Below, in pieces: positions 62,046 to 64,000 of a stretch of 64,000 nucleotides of DNA. Within the stretch, counting starts at the first letter, position 1; each line of letters opens with the position of its first letter. Made by a program: the position numbers and the translations under genes. The stretch covers positions 15,839,830 to 15,903,829 of the forward strand of contig NC_037648.1 in assembly GCF_003254395.2 (NCBI RefSeq). Reading direction: 5' to 3'. This DNA comes from Apis mellifera (Eukaryota > Arthropoda > Insecta > Hymenoptera > Apidae). The notes beneath the pieces were generated by a model, which saw only the letters and a list, made by a program, of their open reading frames with translations, did not search any database and was not told the DNA's origin.

Positions 62046-63440
62046 ATATATCCTCTTCGCGTTTCCACGCTAGTGAACAACTATCGACTGTCCGCTGCCC
62101 CCCTCCCGCCCGCTCTATGAAAACAAATTACGAGATTTCTATTTACGATCATCATCGAAAACGGCCGAGTGCTCGTGTCCTCGATTTTCGAACAAGCTTC
62201 TCTCGCTCTCTCTCTCTCTCTCTCTCGGTCCGCGTCGGGATCTCTTCCTCCCTTCCCTTCGTTTTTCTTAACGCTTTATTGTTATTATCGGTCGAAACGC
62301 GAAATCGAAATCTCGTTTTTTCGAGATTTCTTTTTTTCTTTTTTCTTTCTTTTTTTTTGCTGTGTGCGAGCGAAACACCCGAAGCGAAAGAAATTTCGCT
62401 CGCTCGTGTAACGCGATATTTCGACAAGTGTTTGGAAGTTACGAAGTCGAAGATTAATTTGTTTTCTTTTCGAAACGATGTAATAATGTGTTACGAGTTA
62501 CGAGTGTTATTCGAGCGATTCGATTATATTAATTTCAAACGACTTAATGATTAAAATTAAAATTGAATTTCCAAAACGAAAGAAGGGCAGATTTAAATGA
62601 TTTCGAAATTTTTGCTGTTTTCGCGAAAACAATTTGTTACTTTTTCCTCCTTTTTTCGAGAAACGAAATTTTCAATTTTGGAAAAATATTCAAATATGCG
62701 GAATCGGATCGAATAAATCAAGATACGCCCGACATTTTCATTTCGCGGGCGAATCTAACGAGCGCATCTTCATTAATTTTTCTTTTTCCCTTTTTTCCAT
62801 CGTCCCACATCGACATACGCGCAGACAAATATCACAACATCTTTATTTTTTTTCCTCTGAAATAAGCTCAATTCGTTCTTCAGTTCCCTTCCATTTTGCC
62901 AAAAATTAAAATCCTTGAAAATCCTCATTGCGAGAAATCGAATCCTTATGCGAGTAGCCGAAGCGGTGGAAAGATATTGAAGAGGCTTGCCTCGGTCGGT
63001 AAATTAATCGATCCTTCCTCCCCCCCCCTCCCCTTCTTTACGCGCGCGATATCGATTCGAGAAAATTCGAATCGAGTGAAGAATCGGTGAAGATCATCGC
63101 CGTATTCTCCGAGGCTGACGTCAACTTCGACGCAACACAAGACGCCGATATAAATTCGCGACGTGTGGGGAAAAAAAAAAAAAGAAAACATCGAAACATT
63201 CGCGTCGATATAGATCCGATGTAAACGACGAAGCAAGGATATTCGAAGACGAATACTGCGCAAGTTTCAATCAATTTCGTTGGCAAATTTTCACACACGA
63301 CGAAGAAGAATTTTTCTTCACGAGCGAGAAGAAATGGGGAGGCACGTGGGCGTAGTAGTTCGTAGGGATATCTTCGGATCTACCTACAGGTGGTAGGAGG
63401 TGCGGTTAGGGTGGCGGGCGGCGGAGGATCCCGCCCGGGG

Positions 63441-63538
63441 TATAATAGAGGGTGCAACAGCCCTCCTCGGCTCACTCCGTTGCCACGCATCGAAAACTCC
63501 GAGTCGGCCAAAAATCCAACGATATTCCATTCAACGGG
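63441..63538 (+). promoter_or_regulatory. Candidate core promoter and first exon of a downstream gene
   Basis: TATAATAG at 63441 in a GC-rich context, with an initiator-like TCACTC (A at 63474, 33 bp on) and a possible donor AACGG|GTATAT near 63537. This would be a non-coding first exon of a plus-strand gene continuing past 64000. No coding sequence confirms it. Confidence 0.35.
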
Positions 63539-64000
63539 TATATTTATTTCCTCCTCCTCCTTCTTTCGATACATAAAATAAGAAATATCTTCCTTCACTT
63601 GTCGCGCTCGTAACGTAATTTATTACGCGAGTCGATCGATCGAGCGCATCGTCATATTCTTCTTCTTCAACTCGCGCGAATCGATCGCTAATCGTTTTGT
63701 TTACCAGCGTTTACCATTCGACGCGCGATAATAACCGTGAACCGCGACCCCCTGCGAATACGCGACACACGCACGCACACACACGCGCGCCTGCGCGGTT
63801 CAACTGCGTCGTCCATCCATCGAGAGAGAAAGAATCGAAACGATCGGGCTCGGTGGGATAATCTTCCTCCTCCTCCTTCGTATTATTCGTATATAACAGG
63901 TTTCGCATTTTCGACACATCCAGGGAATAATCTCGGATTATTCTTATTTTCTTTCGAACGAGATTCGAAAGAAGTTTTCTTTTCGAAAAATCTTGCGAGG
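63539..64000. other. Right end of window, no gene recognised
   Basis: Pyrimidine-rich and TCGA-rich sequence with a short (CA)n/(CG)n run at 63767-63790. It may be the first intron of the gene started at 63441. Confidence 0.4.

Overview
This window is animal nuclear DNA, most likely from a bee and probably from the genus Apis. The genes are split by short GT-AG introns, the sequence is AT-rich with many TCGA motifs, and it is crowded with microsatellites. Two sequences point to Hymenoptera: a prohormone carrying the peptides [11 protein letters not shown] and [17 protein letters not shown] (allatostatin C; I recall the first as an Apis mellifera brain peptide), and a paired allatostatin CC gene. 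No plasmid, phage, CRISPR or operon features are present. I built exon models by hand and checked that splice phase matches at every junction, so the six protein models below are continuous reading frames.

Layout. (1) 937-16361, minus: a group VI chitinase (Cht6-like) with signal peptide, GH18 domain, charged linker, CBM14 chitin-binding domain and a very long Thr/Ser/Arg-rich tail. The tail seems to have two alternative ends. (2) 17251-21090, minus: RBM19/MRD1, a six-RRM ribosome biogenesis factor. (3) 21741-24040, minus: PNKP, the DNA-end kinase/phosphatase. (4) 24465-26789, plus: TRMT2A-like tRNA uracil-5 methyltransferase, divergent from PNKP. (5) 27327-34495, minus: allatostatin CC prohormone. 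(6) 40603-46297, plus: allatostatin C prohormone, head-to-head with its paralogue. (7) 48698-60541, minus: DNA ligase III, with a 7.5 kb intron holding a nuclear copy of mitochondrial ND5 and copies of two dispersed repeats. (8) 60542-64000: no gene recognised, but a TATA-type promoter candidate at 63441 points out of the window.

Functional links. AstC and AstCC are a known ancient pair of related neuropeptide genes and are adjacent here. PNKP and DNA ligase III act in the same single-strand-break repair pathway (end cleaning, then sealing) but are 25 kb apart and not co-transcribed. The block from 17 to 27 kb (RBM19, PNKP, TRMT2A) is visibly poorer in GC and CpG than the flanking chitinase and neuropeptide regions, which fits constitutively expressed genes in a CpG-methylating insect (inference).

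Most worth a second look: the alternative chitinase tails with a recurring RRRPV motif; a CA-repeat array in a chitinase intron whose tracts shorten steadily from 124 to about 16 bp; a piggyBac-type MITE at 290-423; a dispersed repeat that supplies the last codons, stop and poly(A) signal of DNA ligase III; and a roughly 1 kb dispersed repeat ending just before the last allatostatin C exon. I found no convincing wholly new biological system.
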